Assembly: GCA_018873245.2 (NCBI GenBank)
Contig: JAEMBT020000005.1
Span: 14,212,001-14,276,000, forward strand
DNA from: Archegozetes longisetosus
Taxonomy: Eukaryota; Arthropoda; Arachnida; Sarcoptiformes; Trhypochthoniidae
DNA: 64,000 nucleotides
Direction: 5' to 3'
Both the position numbers and the translations under genes were made by a program. Below the pieces are notes generated by a model, which saw only the letters and a program-made list of their open reading frames with translations, had not been told where the DNA came from and did not search any database. Positions 47,064 through 57,419 of the stretch are shown piece after piece (positions within the stretch are counted from its first letter, which is position 1; every line of letters starts with the position of its first letter).

Positions 47064-48437
47064 CTAAAAACCACGAGCTTTTTGTGCTGCAACAAATTCC
47101 GGATAATCTATATATCCGTCACGATTTTTGTCGTCCATATCGAGGATGGGATCAATCATTTGTTCCAATTCTTGGTCGGTGAACACTTTCGTTGTTCCTG
47201 ATGGTGGTGCGTTTGCGCCCAAGTGTTTACTTTCCTCAACTGTTATCAAGTTTAAAATTCAATTTAATTAGGCATTTTTTAAATAAATATAAGCTTAAAC
47301 TTGTGTACCGTGCCAATGGATAAGTGACTTAATTAGTTCGCTTCCATCCAATTTATTATTATTATCATTATCGTGCATTTTGAAGTAATGAAACTGGAGC
47401 TCTTCTTCAGACATTTTACTCAAGTCTTGATCACCAACAGCTCCGTGAAGATGTTCCTAGTTAGAAGATATCAAACTATCTTTAATTGGGTCTAATAGTA
47501 AATGCTATGAAAAAACATTGACTAATCAAAGACTATAGTACAATGGATATAGTACTTATAATAGTCTCTAAACTCTCAAATTATATTTCTAACTCTAAAC
47601 TCTTGCTCAATTAATAAAACTCAAGCTTGAAATCCAATTTATTTTAAGATCCATATGAATAGCTAAAAATTTGGGGAAAAGTACTAAATTATATCAATAG
47701 GTTTATTAAAACATAAGCTGCCAAGTTTTAAACTAAACTAGTCCTTTTCTGACCAAATTTATGGTTATTTTTGATGAAAATTCACAAAAAGCTCAAATTA
47801 TTCATAAGATTTGAGAAGAATGAAACTAATTTTTTAAGAAATGGATATGATTTCCAATGCGAGTCTGAACAATATAGAAGGATTGATAAGTTAGTCTTAT
47901 TATAATCAACATCTACAATTAACATTAAATAACATATAGTCTTATAATTAAGAATCTGTTTTAAGCCTTGAAACATGTATGATTGGAAAGTATGAGTACC
48001 TTAATGTGTTCTCTATCGTGAATGCGCGACTGATCGTGTAAAACATTAGATCCTTGTTGTGGCTGTTGTTGATAATGAGGCACTTGTTGTACGACCACTT
48101 GTTGGTATTGCATTTGCTGACCGTTTTGGTACGAATGGATTTGTTGTTGAGGGACTACTTGTTGTACTACTTGTTGAGGCATTCCTTATATTGAACAGCA
48201 ATAGAAATCAAAATTGAGTTCGTAAAATGTTAAAATGTTTCCTTAAATACCATATTGTTGTTGGTATTGCGCTAAACTATTTAATGATAGTATGGATGTC
48301 ATTACGAAAAATATCGTTAATAGATGTGTCACTAATTCGTTATATGTCTGCGAATTAAAATAAATATTCGATTAGTTTTACATTTAATTCAATAGTAACC
48401 GGCTTTTAATTATCGAAAACAATACCTTTTCTGTCAT
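47064..48437 (-). CDS. MCFD2: MCFD2-like EF-hand protein with glutamine-rich insert
   Basis: Five exons, 48426-48437, 48251-48347, 48000-48184, 47309-47456 and 47064-47239, give 618 nt, 205 residues. The first exon is only four codons. A hydrophobic leader follows (about 13-30, signal peptide or anchor). Residues about 34-85 are Gln/Val-rich ('[12 protein letters not shown]'). Then '[20 protein letters not shown]', a first EF-hand '[12 protein letters not shown]' and a second '[13 protein letters not shown]', closely patterned on MCFD2. MCFD2 binds the lectin LMAN1/ERGIC-53 and carries glycoproteins from ER to Golgi, with calcium bound by the EF-hands. The Gln-rich insert makes it longer than vertebrate MCFD2 (146 residues). 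Another small EF-hand secretory protein is the alternative. Confidence 0.85.
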
Positions 48438-49013
48438 TTTATTTAATGTTTTTGACTAAATGTTTTATGAGATTATTATTGGGTCAATTATTGGGTTAAC
48501 TATTTGGACAAAATCCGATTATTTATTTACTGATATTTAGCTCAAACCACTATAAATTAACATAGATAAAAGTCTAGTTTTATTAAACTTTGTGCACACA
48601 AATTGATTTGATCATCACTTTTTGATGCACTTTAATAATAGACGTGGCTTTCAAAGATCCACTGTTTCTATGGTTTCAATTGCTTTTAAATATTGGTTTT
48701 ACACCAAATTACGTTTCAATTTTGAAGAGTTTCCTGAAAAAACTTATACCTTTTTTTTAATTGTTGCTACAATTAGTAAATAAAGAGAAAATGCCAAAGA
48801 GTAAGCAAAATTTAAGTTCAAGTAAGGGTTTACAAGTTTTTCAATTTCTTATCCAAAGTCTTTTCAAGTACTCGCCAAACTTTTATTAAGAGTTTTTTCA
48901 TTATTGAACTCATTACTTAAGGCAATCATTTAGAAGTCCCGATTTTTAATTTATGAATTAAAAGATTTTATTTGTATTAAGATTTTTTACACAAAGAAAA
49001 TTTTCAGGACGCT
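48438..49013. other. Intergenic, nothing recognised
   Basis: Promoter side of the MCFD2-like gene and 3' side of the secreted-protein gene. No exon or repeat seen. Confidence 0.4.
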
Positions 49014-50073
49014 TTAACCACGTTTTGAGACAGTAGTTCGAGCGCCAACTCTAAAACCTGCTGCGACTCCAGCCTCAAGTCTTTCTTTACTGTCACGAAG
49101 TCTGAATCCAGTACGACCTTCAGATCCCAACTCAACTCTAACTGCATTATCATCTGTCTCTTCGCCTTCGACCAAATTCTTAACATCTAGAATATGAATA
49201 ATAAAAGTTTGGAATTCAATTTTCAGAAACTTTCAGCTTACAATAAAAGCTTATCTAATTAGGCATTTATCTATTAGTTAAGCCTTTTTTGCTATTGAGC
49301 TATTGAATCAAAACATACATTGGTTGAAAAGTGGTTGAGTGACTTCATTGAGCTCTTCAAGTGATGGCTCTGCAACTGCCTTATCGTCTTCGCGGAGTCT
49401 GACAACAGCTCCAGCACCGACACCATAAACAGTGGTAACATTTACTTGTTGTTTACCTCTGGTCACTGAGACAAAGGTAATGCCTTCACTGCCAACTCCT
49501 TCTTCGATTTTTTCTCTGCGAGTTCTGTTCAATTGTAGGGTTGCCTGTCTCGCGAACTCACTGTTTGATACGAAAGTGTACAGAGAGTTTTGACCACTTT
49601 CTCCTCCCAGATGAGTGTGAACTCTATTATAATTAAATTAAAATCATATGATAAAAAAGTTCAGTCGATTATAGAAAAAAAAACTTGAAAAATTTCAGAG
49701 TTAGTTGTTTTCCCCTTAAAAGTTATTAATAGTTATTCAAAAGCATTTTTAAAGATACGTATTGATCTTAAAAATCTTGAATTCATCTGACATGGTTTGC
49801 GAAAAATAAAATGAATCAAAATGTCAGCCTGGCTTATCATAAATATTGAATCAAATTTCTTTGAAAGAGAAATAATTAAGTCAGAAATTAACGAAGCATT
49901 GGTTTAGACTCTAGAAGAATAAAAACTTTGAAGTCATAAATACGGAGATTTAAAAACTTGTATAAACTTAAATACCCGGAGAGTATGTTCTTGGCGATCT
50001 CTTCCAATTCGTCTCTTTGCTCAGCGAAGACTAATGCAAGTGACGCAACAATCAGTACTAAAAATCGTGCCAT
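49014..50073 (-). CDS. Secreted cysteine-free protein, unknown family (paralogue A)
   Basis: Three exons, 49976-50073, 49319-49623 and 49014-49186, give 576 nt, 191 residues. A clear signal peptide ('MARFLVLIVASLALVFA') is followed by an acidic helix, a middle with 'QQVNVTTVYGVGAGAVVRL' (alternating, probably beta-rich, with an N-X-T site), a short helix ('PSLEELNEVTQPLF'), and an Arg/Gly/Val-rich end. No cysteines after splicing. It is homologous to the divergent gene at 50871: same leader and helix, the V-N-V-T core, the first and last intron positions, and the final basic segment. No known family recognised. A TATA box (50158-50168) lies about 85-95 bp upstream. Secreted and possibly abundant is an inference from leader and strong TATA. 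Confidence 0.85.
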
Positions 50074-50157
50074 TGCTTTTATCTTAGAGTTGTTCTTTGA
50101 AAATAATTCAGTTAGAAATAAAAAGATTTACCTAAACTGTTTGACTGAAAATCAAAC

Positions 50158-50168
50158 GCTTTTATATA
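50158..50168 (-). promoter_or_regulatory. TATA box of paralogue A
   Basis: Reads TATATAAAAGC on the minus strand, 85-95 bp before the ATG. Identical in all 11 positions to the box in front of paralogue B. Confidence 0.65.
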
Positions 50169-50784
50169 TGTGATCACGAAATAGATCTGATAGCAAGGAA
50201 GTTAAAGTTGGTAATTGAGATATTTTGATAGTTAAGTAAGTTGAAGCCCTTTATTCAATAACGTAATACTGAAAACAATAATTCCCCAGGTGTAAAATTC
50301 TCAGACATCAGCGAAATATTATTTGATATTAAGTTGATATTTTGATTTGATAAGACGACGCTTTGGCATAAGTAAATTATTACAGAATTAGAATGAGACA
50401 ATCAAAATAAGTAACGGCGAAAACATATTATGACCTGAAAGTCATCATTCAGGTTCAATAAACCAATTAGAATTGGTCTATCGAAACTTTAGGTCTTTGC
50501 CTGGTCAAATTTTTGATCAAACAATGTTTTGATAAATTGACGCAACAAACCAAATGTACCAAACTATTTCTGAAACCCTATCTTTTTTAAGATAAAAGTT
50601 TAGTCACGAGTTCAAGAAGTAAGTTTATTTGATCTTTACTTAGTTTTAAAATCAGTCCGGGGGGCACTGATAGGCCCATGAGAACTTATTATCTAATATC
50701 CATTTGGCCTTAAGACTCATCTTGAATTTCGTCAGAGAGCTACTGAACTATTGCTGATTATAGTGTAGCTCACCTATAAAATGA

Positions 50785-50795
50785 TATATAAAAGC
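50785..50795 (+). promoter_or_regulatory. TATA box of paralogue B
   Basis: TATATAAAAGC, 76-86 bp before the ATG at 50871; a transcription start about 30 bp on would give a 5' UTR of about 50 nt. Confidence 0.65.
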
Positions 50796-50870
50796 AATAA
50801 TAAGTTTTAATTCTTGTTCGTTAGTCTAATCTATAAGTTCTTAAGAATTGTCTAATAAACAGAGAACACA

Positions 50871-51817
50871 ATGTCTGCACTTTTCTATATTCTTATTTTG
50901 GCCACATTTTCGGCCGCTATTGCCGATCAAGAATTAGAAGCTTTCGCACAGAAAATCATTGAATCGTAAGTTTAAAAAATTATATTAAAAGATATTGACT
51001 AACTGGTCACTTATTTCTTGATAGACTTCAAACTAATCTCGCAAACTCTCAAAAAGGCTCGAATTCAGCTCTTTTATCATTGACTAACGGTATGTTTTCA
51101 AAGTTATTACTATCACGTGTTCTATCGAATAAGATTTTATAAATATATCTGAGGGAATCGTTGCAGAAAAATCTCATCTAACTAGCTTAAAGTATTTGAA
51201 ATCTTAATAGTCACGAGAAAGAAGCGATAGATGTTAGCTTTTAGATCATATTCCTAAGATGTTGTTCATTTGACTTAAGCCCAGCAAGCAAATTGTGATC
51301 AATAACTAAAATAATGTTTCTGTTCGTAAAGGCGAATATTTGACATTCAACTTATTGACTGGTGCGAACTCAACTGAAAAAATCAGAGTCAATGTTACAT
51401 TCGCCGGAGTCGTTAAAGTCAGTGCCGAACGTAACACCAAGAAAGTAGCGGTTTCTCAGGTATATGGAGGTGGAGCTGCTCTTTCGGTCAACGAAAATGA
51501 GAGCGAGGAATCAAAATTCAAATCGCCTGATGAAGTGGTTGCCAGAGATGCGGATGAGTTCATTGAAGCCATCTATAATAAACGTAATATTTTCAATAGA
51601 TTTCTAATTTCTTACGGTTCAAAGGCTTATGCATATTTCGATCTATACAGATGTTGAAGATCAAGATAACTTGGATGATGACGAGACTGGTGTTCTTCTC
51701 GCACACGGAGCTAAGACTGGAGTGAAAGTCAGAGCTGGCACGAGACGCGCTGAAGCCAAAGTTAGAGGAGGCTTTGTTGTTGGACTCAAAACTAAAGTTA
51801 CCAAAAACTTTCAATAA
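50871..51817 (+). CDS. Secreted cysteine-free protein, unknown family (paralogue B)
   Basis: Four exons, 50871-50965, 51025-51089, 51332-51583 and 51651-51817, give 579 nt, 192 residues. Signal peptide 'MSALFYILILATFSAAIA' and acidic helix 'DQELEAFAQKIIES', then 'IRVNVTFAGVVKVSAE' and 'VSQVYGGGAALSV' (matching the beta-rich core of paralogue A), a helix 'DADEFIEAIYNK', an acidic stretch, and a basic Gly/Val-rich end 'VRGGFVVGLKTKV'. No cysteines. One extra intron (51090-51331) compared with paralogue A; the other introns are in matching places. N-glycosylation sites in the core are conserved. The head-to-head pair presumably arose by inverted duplication. Function unknown. Confidence 0.85.
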
Positions 51818-52571
51818 ATCAATTTTCAAATACATTTTTAAAAATTAAAAAAGCTACTTTAAAAGCACAAATATTTAAAAAAACTTACTAAACATGATTA
51901 TTAAGTAAAATTTTTGAATTGTGTATTTTTAAAGAAAAATATTCTGTCATTTCGGTCACAATCGGTTATTAGGCAGTTCTGGAGAAAAAAATTTGCTGAT
52001 TTATTGAGAAAATAGCAAATGAGTTGTCATTTTTGAATAGTTGAATGTTCAAAATAATTTAAGACTAGAAAAGATGACTTGAGTTTATCTTAACTCAAAT
52101 GATTAACCCGATGTAAACATAACCGACTCTGCACGTAAGTTTAACTATTGATCAGTGCGTTACGTTTATTCCAAAGTAACAGACACTTCAATTTTCAGAT
52201 TTCGATACAATAGCTCGGGCAAAATTGCATTTGCCATATCAAAAAGCTTTTATTCTTGAGATATTTTTAGAACTACAGCCGATTTACATAGGAAAATGTT
52301 ACAGTTTGTATTTCGTTCCCGAGATCTATTGCACCTTAATTCTTGTCTTTAAAAAATTCGTTAGTAAATAAGATTTTCATATGGTGAAGCAAAGCAGAGG
52401 ATTCAAAGTTAATACTTAATCTGATCTTTAAGTAGTTTGTAATCAATTGAGTCTGAAATTTCGATCAAAAGTTTATTTCAGTTATATTAAAGTTGTAAAT
52501 AAGTGCTTCACTTATTAAATATTGAAAGATTTAGTTTAATAGTTCGTTCTAATATATTATATAAATATGCA
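51818..52571. other. Intergenic, nothing recognised
   Basis: 3' regions of paralogue B and the knottin gene; AT-rich, no exon. Confidence 0.4.
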
Positions 52572-52845
52572 CTAGTATTTAATGCAACGTCCAAACCCTT
52601 CCGGATCATTAAAGTTGATATGTTTGCAAACTCCCACACAACAAAACGGTTTTTCTAGATCACATAATTGAAGCATTTTAGAACAAACTTCGGTAACCTC
52701 TTCATGTTTTCCTGAAACTAATTCAGTAAGGCTTTAAGTGACAGAAAAATAGAGAAAACATTTCTAGAGACAGACCCGTACTGTCTTCTCTCAATACAAC
52801 CGAAACTGAAGTCAAACTTAATAACAAGATTAAACTTGACAGCAT
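52572..52845 (-). CDS. Secreted knottin (inhibitor cystine knot) precursor
   Basis: Two exons, 52776-52845 and 52572-52711, with a 64 nt intron (donor GTCTGT, acceptor TTTCAG) join in phase to 210 nt, 69 residues. A hydrophobic signal peptide (about 1-18, 'MLSSLILLLSLTSVSVV') and a short acidic/charged propiece precede six cysteines spaced C-X6-C-X6-C-C-X3-C-X13-C. This is the knottin signature. Such small secreted peptides serve as venom components, antimicrobials, protease inhibitors or gut/salivary peptides in arthropods; which applies here cannot be told. No dibasic maturation site is obvious. It was missed by simple long-frame searches because each exon is short. An alternative start is not available in frame nearby. 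Confidence 0.75.
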
Positions 52846-54820
52846 TAATGTGCGATAGTTCTTCATCTTTATAAAGTCTTTAATTGTCTTTCTTAATTTG
52901 GACTTTTGAAAAATTTCTTCTGGTTTTAATATTTGTTTTCCTTTAAATAAGTTTACCTCGGTCTCATCTGCTATTATTCTGTTTGGTAATTGACTTTAGA
53001 TAATGCGACACATCTGTTGACAATACAAAGCTTATCACTTTTTGTGCTTGATAAATGCTATTTTTCGTTCTCGTTAGTTTTACAGTTATGTAGAAATCAA
53101 TCAATAATATTGTGCAATAAATACTAAAATTTGTTCTACGAAAATACTGGCAAAGCTTTTTCGGGAATACTACACCGAATAGAGTGGCATTATTAACAAT
53201 AAAAACAAATAGAAAGCTTGTAAGTAATGGTTCACTTAATCTTCAGTTAGAAACAGATTGAAGATCAATATTTCTAATAAATTATTAGCAATAACGTATT
53301 GTCAATTGACATAAATATTATAAAATACTGCTTGATGTTGATTTTTTTTAAAAAGTTGTAGTTCTAGGCTCAGTGCAAATCCATATCGAGGAAGGATAAT
53401 AAAATCAGAATAGTTTTTAGAATTCGAATGGGAAAGATTTTGTTTATAAATGGTCTATCGACTATTCAAGCGAAATGTCATTTGATAGTTATATTCTGAT
53501 ATCTATAAGACTTCTATCTAATTATCAGTAGTCAGTTTCAATTATGTATACATTCAAACTAATCGTTCATAAAGTTACCGAATTTTAAGAATCGATAAAA
53601 TATAGCTTCATTTTTAGTTTCTTAATTATTAGTCCTCTCGATCGGTTTGCTCGAAAGTCTAGCCATTTGGAAATTTTAGGAATAATACGATAGTTAGTTC
53701 GTCACGTTTTTATTAGTGGTGAGAACGGGTATTCGTGTACTCGGGTGTAATCCACCCGTCAATTAGGGTGCCCGGATCCAACTTCTAAGAACCGGGTACC
53801 TGCAAATTGTTTTTTTTTCTCATTATTTTGTCCTTGAATTTCAAATGCGAAGGCCCCAAAACACCTCGGGATCATTGAAAGCCGAAAGAGTTTCACTTAG
53901 AGCAGGCTGCTTACTTTCTCATTATCGTTGTTGCTTAAAGCCAAATATAGTAAGTGTACTAATTTTCTTATGTAAGAATAAATTATCTTAACAAACTTAA
54001 TCTTCATAGGCATGATTCAATGAAATGTGTCAATTACCCGGGTACCTACCTGATTTCCGAAAAGGGGTTCGATTCCTGAAATACCCGAAATTCCTTAGTA
54101 CTAGTTTCTATCAACCAAATAGAAACGGCTTTCAAATTATAAGCAAATTTTTTACAATCACTATTTTTCATATTACTTCGTGTGTTGGAAACAAAAACAA
54201 TGAACACAACAGGTAAAAAACCATACTTTTTTGTCAATCATTTTTAAATTGATAAGACAAGCTCTGGCTCTCATTCTGATTCTATTTATGGTTTTATAGT
54301 TTTACTAAATCTATGGTTTATGGACTCAGCTAAAATGATTATTCAAAATAAGTTAAACATAATTTTTACTAAATGTTTTATTTTTTGCCATCTCTTATAT
54401 TCACAAGCAAATTATAATTAATCGTTAAAACATCTTTGATCTATTTAAAAACTATGCATTCAATGCAGAGTAGTTTTTTATAGCAATATAAAACAGATTT
54501 GAATTTTTTTTCATCAATTAATCACAGGTGAATTGAGCAACAATAAAACTCTTCAGAGAAAATTGCTATAAATTATAATTAGTTTTTAAAATGTAAAATA
54601 CATGAGAGAATAAAAAGATAAGAGTATTTTCAATTTTCTTTTCGCAGCAAATCAACAAAAATTGATCCAAAACTTTGAAAATCAAAAATAAAGGCTTAAG
54701 TTTTGCTCAAAATAAAAGAAAATATTGAAAACAACTGTTTTAAATTAATTATGCAATAACTTGTTTGCCAGTTCAAAGGGATATATACAAACAAATTTAG
54801 TTAAAGTTGATTTAAGTGCA
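52846..54820. other. Intergenic with one possible repeat element
   Basis: No exon recognised. About 53714-54103 is a possible hAT-like element (separate entry). Confidence 0.4.
53714..54103. mobile_element. Possible hAT-like element
   Basis: 'tagtggtgagaacgggtatt' at the left and, inverted, 'tagtactaaggaatttcggg' at the right resemble each other. The interior has several 'cgggtacc/acccg' motifs in both orientations, GC-richer than the flanks. No clear target duplication. Confidence 0.35.
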
Positions 54821-56590
54821 CTAACGCGAATGTTTCTTAGGATACGCAGGATTTTTGGAAAGAATCGGTAACGGATGAGCTTCAGTATTAAAGACCCACT
54901 CATTAAACGAAATCAAATCATCGGTTGAAAAAATAAGATACAAATACTTGAGTGTTTCGGCTAAAAAGAAACTTTGTTGAACATCGTCTTTAGCGCTATG
55001 AATATCAGTAACATTTCTGATGCCAGAAAATCCATTTTCAGTTCGACAATTGCGACTAATAGCTTGAGCCGCACTCCAGGCGTAGTCCCGATATTTCTGA
55101 TCGTGAGTCAAACGCCATAAATAGAAATAACTTTCGATCACTTCAGGCCTTAAGATATAATACTTTTCGTTATTATTTAAAGCAACAGCTTCTTCCTGTT
55201 CAGTGAAATAGAAAGCTTCGGGACCTATTTTCGTGGCAGTTCTGGCATATGATTCATAACAGGTTCGAGTGATATTAGCGCCCAATTGTAGATAATGACT
55301 TCTTTTATGATTATCAGCAAGAGATTGACCCCCAATGGCAAACATTCCTCCGGCAAAACAAGTCAAATGTTCCATTTTATGTTCTAGTTGTCCGAAATTC
55401 ATTTTTGCCAAATATGTTAAACCAGAGTATGAAGTCTTAACCAAATGTTTCTCAATTGCGTCAACAGTTTTGTCGTACATGCTTCGCGCCAACAAATCCT
55501 CTCCGTTAGTCTGAATCCAAGACTTAATTAAGTACTCGTAGAAACTGTCGCCCAGAGCGCCGATAGAGACCTGGTCTTCACCCCATCTACCAGTTTTTGG
55601 ATCGATATAATTACTATAAAGACCATCGTATGGCTTGGTCATTGAGTCTAAAAACTTTCTGACGTGAACTACTTTCTCTTTAAACCGATGATCTCCAGTC
55701 ATGTCACTTAAATAGACGAACTCCAAGTGTTGAGTCCCGATTTCGGCCAATATCGAACTACCCGATGAAGCCCACGGATAATTCTTACTCTCGCCAGTCT
55801 TCGGGTTGACCAAAGATAGTGGTAAACCAGTCTGAGTATTAAATGCGGGTAACATTCTATCTGCAATATCTCTAGCTTTCAAGAGAAACATCTCGTCATT
55901 AGTTAAGGCATAACATGATAACAGTCCACCAACAAATCTAATAACAGTTTCAAATAAAGACATGTCGCTATTAACATCACTTATAGATAAGTGTTTTTCA
56001 ATCCAGTCGCGACCCATTTTGAACTCTTCAGTCATATTCATAATCCAGAGCGTGTCCATCGCGTCAACAATAGTGGCGCCGAGTTTTGAATCGCCGAAAA
56101 TACTGGCAGTGTGACCTTCTCTGCTGATAGGTTTCAACTCATTCTGACCCCACGCAAACTTGACGTAATTATCCCACGAATGTCTCATCATTTGTTTGAT
56201 AAAATTTCTTTGATTAACCACATTAGGATTTGGGTCCTCGCCAGTCGGTAACACAAGTGGTCTCCAGTTTCTAACAGTCGTATTATTGGCTGAAATGACA
56301 CTCTTTTCACTACTACTATTGATTTGTTCAGCAATCGGACTATTGGTGGCCAATAACTTATGAATTGCGTTAATCGATTGAGTCGTTGGTATAACAGATA
56401 ATAGACTTGAGGATTGTTCATAACTATATTTATTATTAGCAAAAGTTCTAATTTGTGGCACATAAATAACACAAATGAAACTAAAAGTTATTAATAATGC
56501 GATCGATACAAATAGCAAATACTTTCTGCATTGTTTTAGAGGCAAATGCTTTTGATAGTAGATCGGCAAAAGCCCTTCGGAAGACGCCAT
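54821..56590 (-). CDS. MAN1A: Golgi class I alpha-1,2-mannosidase (GH47)
   Basis: A single uninterrupted frame of 589 residues. A short cytosolic tail and membrane anchor (about 24-45) give a type II Golgi protein, then a stem to about 125 and the GH47 (alpha/alpha)7 barrel. Hallmarks present: 'ELKPISREGH', 'GATIVDAMDTLWIM' (about 171-184), 'YPWASSGSSILAEIGTQHLE', 'GALGDSFYEYLIKSW', 'HLTCFAGGMFAIGG', 'RPEVIESYFYLWRLT' and the end 'FNTEAHP', whose Thr (about 569) binds calcium. The enzyme trims Man9 toward Man5 N-glycans in the Golgi. Length and anchor fit Golgi MAN1A/B rather than ER MAN1B1. It is intronless here, unlike most neighbours, which could mean retroposition or simple intron loss; the catalytic motifs are intact. 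Confidence 0.94.
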   Translation of the reverse strand: MASSEGLLPIYYQKHLPLKQCRKYLLFVSIALLITFSFICVIYVPQIRTFANNKYSYEQSSSLLSVIPTTQSINAIHKLLATNSPIAEQINSSSEKSVISANNTTVRNWRPLVLPTGEDPNPNVVNQRNFIKQMMRHSWDNYVKFAWGQNELKPISREGHTASIFGDSKLGATIVDAMDTLWIMNMTEEFKMGRDWIEKHLSISDVNSDMSLFETVIRFVGGLLSCYALTNDEMFLLKARDIADRMLPAFNTQTGLPLSLVNPKTGESKNYPWASSGSSILAEIGTQHLEFVYLSDMTGDHRFKEKVVHVRKFLDSMTKPYDGLYSNYIDPKTGRWGEDQVSIGALGDSFYEYLIKSWIQTNGEDLLARSMYDKTVDAIEKHLVKTSYSGLTYLAKMNFGQLEHKMEHLTCFAGGMFAIGGQSLADNHKRSHYLQLGANITRTCYESYARTATKIGPEAFYFTEQEEAVALNNNEKYYILRPEVIESYFYLWRLTHDQKYRDYAWSAAQAISRNCRTENGFSGIRNVTDIHSAKDDVQQSFFLAETLKYLYLIFSTDDLISFNEWVFNTEAHPLPILSKNPAYPKKHSR

Positions 56591-57419
56591 ACTGTTGTTA
56601 TTGATTTAATTTCAATTAATTTGTAATTCGATTAATGGCAAAATAGTATCAAATATGGTTTGTATGACTTCTTCCGCTGATAACAAGTAATGAGGTGTTT
56701 CTCATGTAGTCACTACAACACTGCAGTCGATTCCGCAAAAGCGCTTATCAACTCTTACGTAATAAAACAATTTTGATAACAAATTTGTGCTACAATAAAG
56801 TCAATACCATTTTAACGTGTACACTGCTAATAACTAACTTTGTTTCTATAGCATCACTCTCTCATTAACAAGTGTTTCAAAAGTAGCTAGTAAAAGTTTA
56901 CAAAAGTTCAAATGATCTCAACCCAAAATTCGATACACAGCCAATTGCCCGCATTTTGTTTGATAATTTTCTTTTTTTTCATTAATAGAGCTCTGCAAAT
57001 AAATTGAAACATTTTCGACTAAAACTTTGAACTTTCATAAACAAAATTTAGCTTCATTCAAATCAAGCTGAAAAGTGTAATCAATTTTTTATTCCTATAA
57101 CTAACTGATAACTTGATTGCTAACTAGTATCTTGAAATCCTCGGGTCAGTTTTTTCGAGACTGGTCCGAGGTATTTCGTTAAGAAATAAGGCTCGGAAGC
57201 GTAATTGTCTCGTAAAACCTATCGATTCTAAGAATAAAAAAGTCGCGTAACTTTTGATTAATTGTATGATTGATTTATTGTAAGTTTACGTTAGTGTTTG
57301 ATAACCTTTCCAAATCAAAAGTTAAAGTGGAAGCAATTAAAAGTCTGCAGATAACGATCCACAGAAAAGCAAAGGTAAAAGAAAAGTAAAATCGAAAGCT
57401 ACCGAACACTAGTTTAGGC
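56591..57419. other. Intergenic, upstream of the mannosidase
   Basis: No exon recognised. A 68-codon minus frame at 57275-57481 overlaps the end of the synthetase pseudogene in another frame and is not real. Confidence 0.4.

Larger units (their letters stand above)
50074..50870. promoter_or_regulatory. Shared divergent promoter region of the secreted-protein pair
   Basis: This 797 bp separates the two start codons. A TATATAAAAGC box faces each gene. In between is AT-rich sequence without coding content. Coordinated expression is a reasonable inference. Confidence 0.55.

Noticed and set aside
54025..54237. Plus and minus 63-codon frames.
   Set aside because: They overlap each other at the end of a possible hAT-like element and have no family resemblance.
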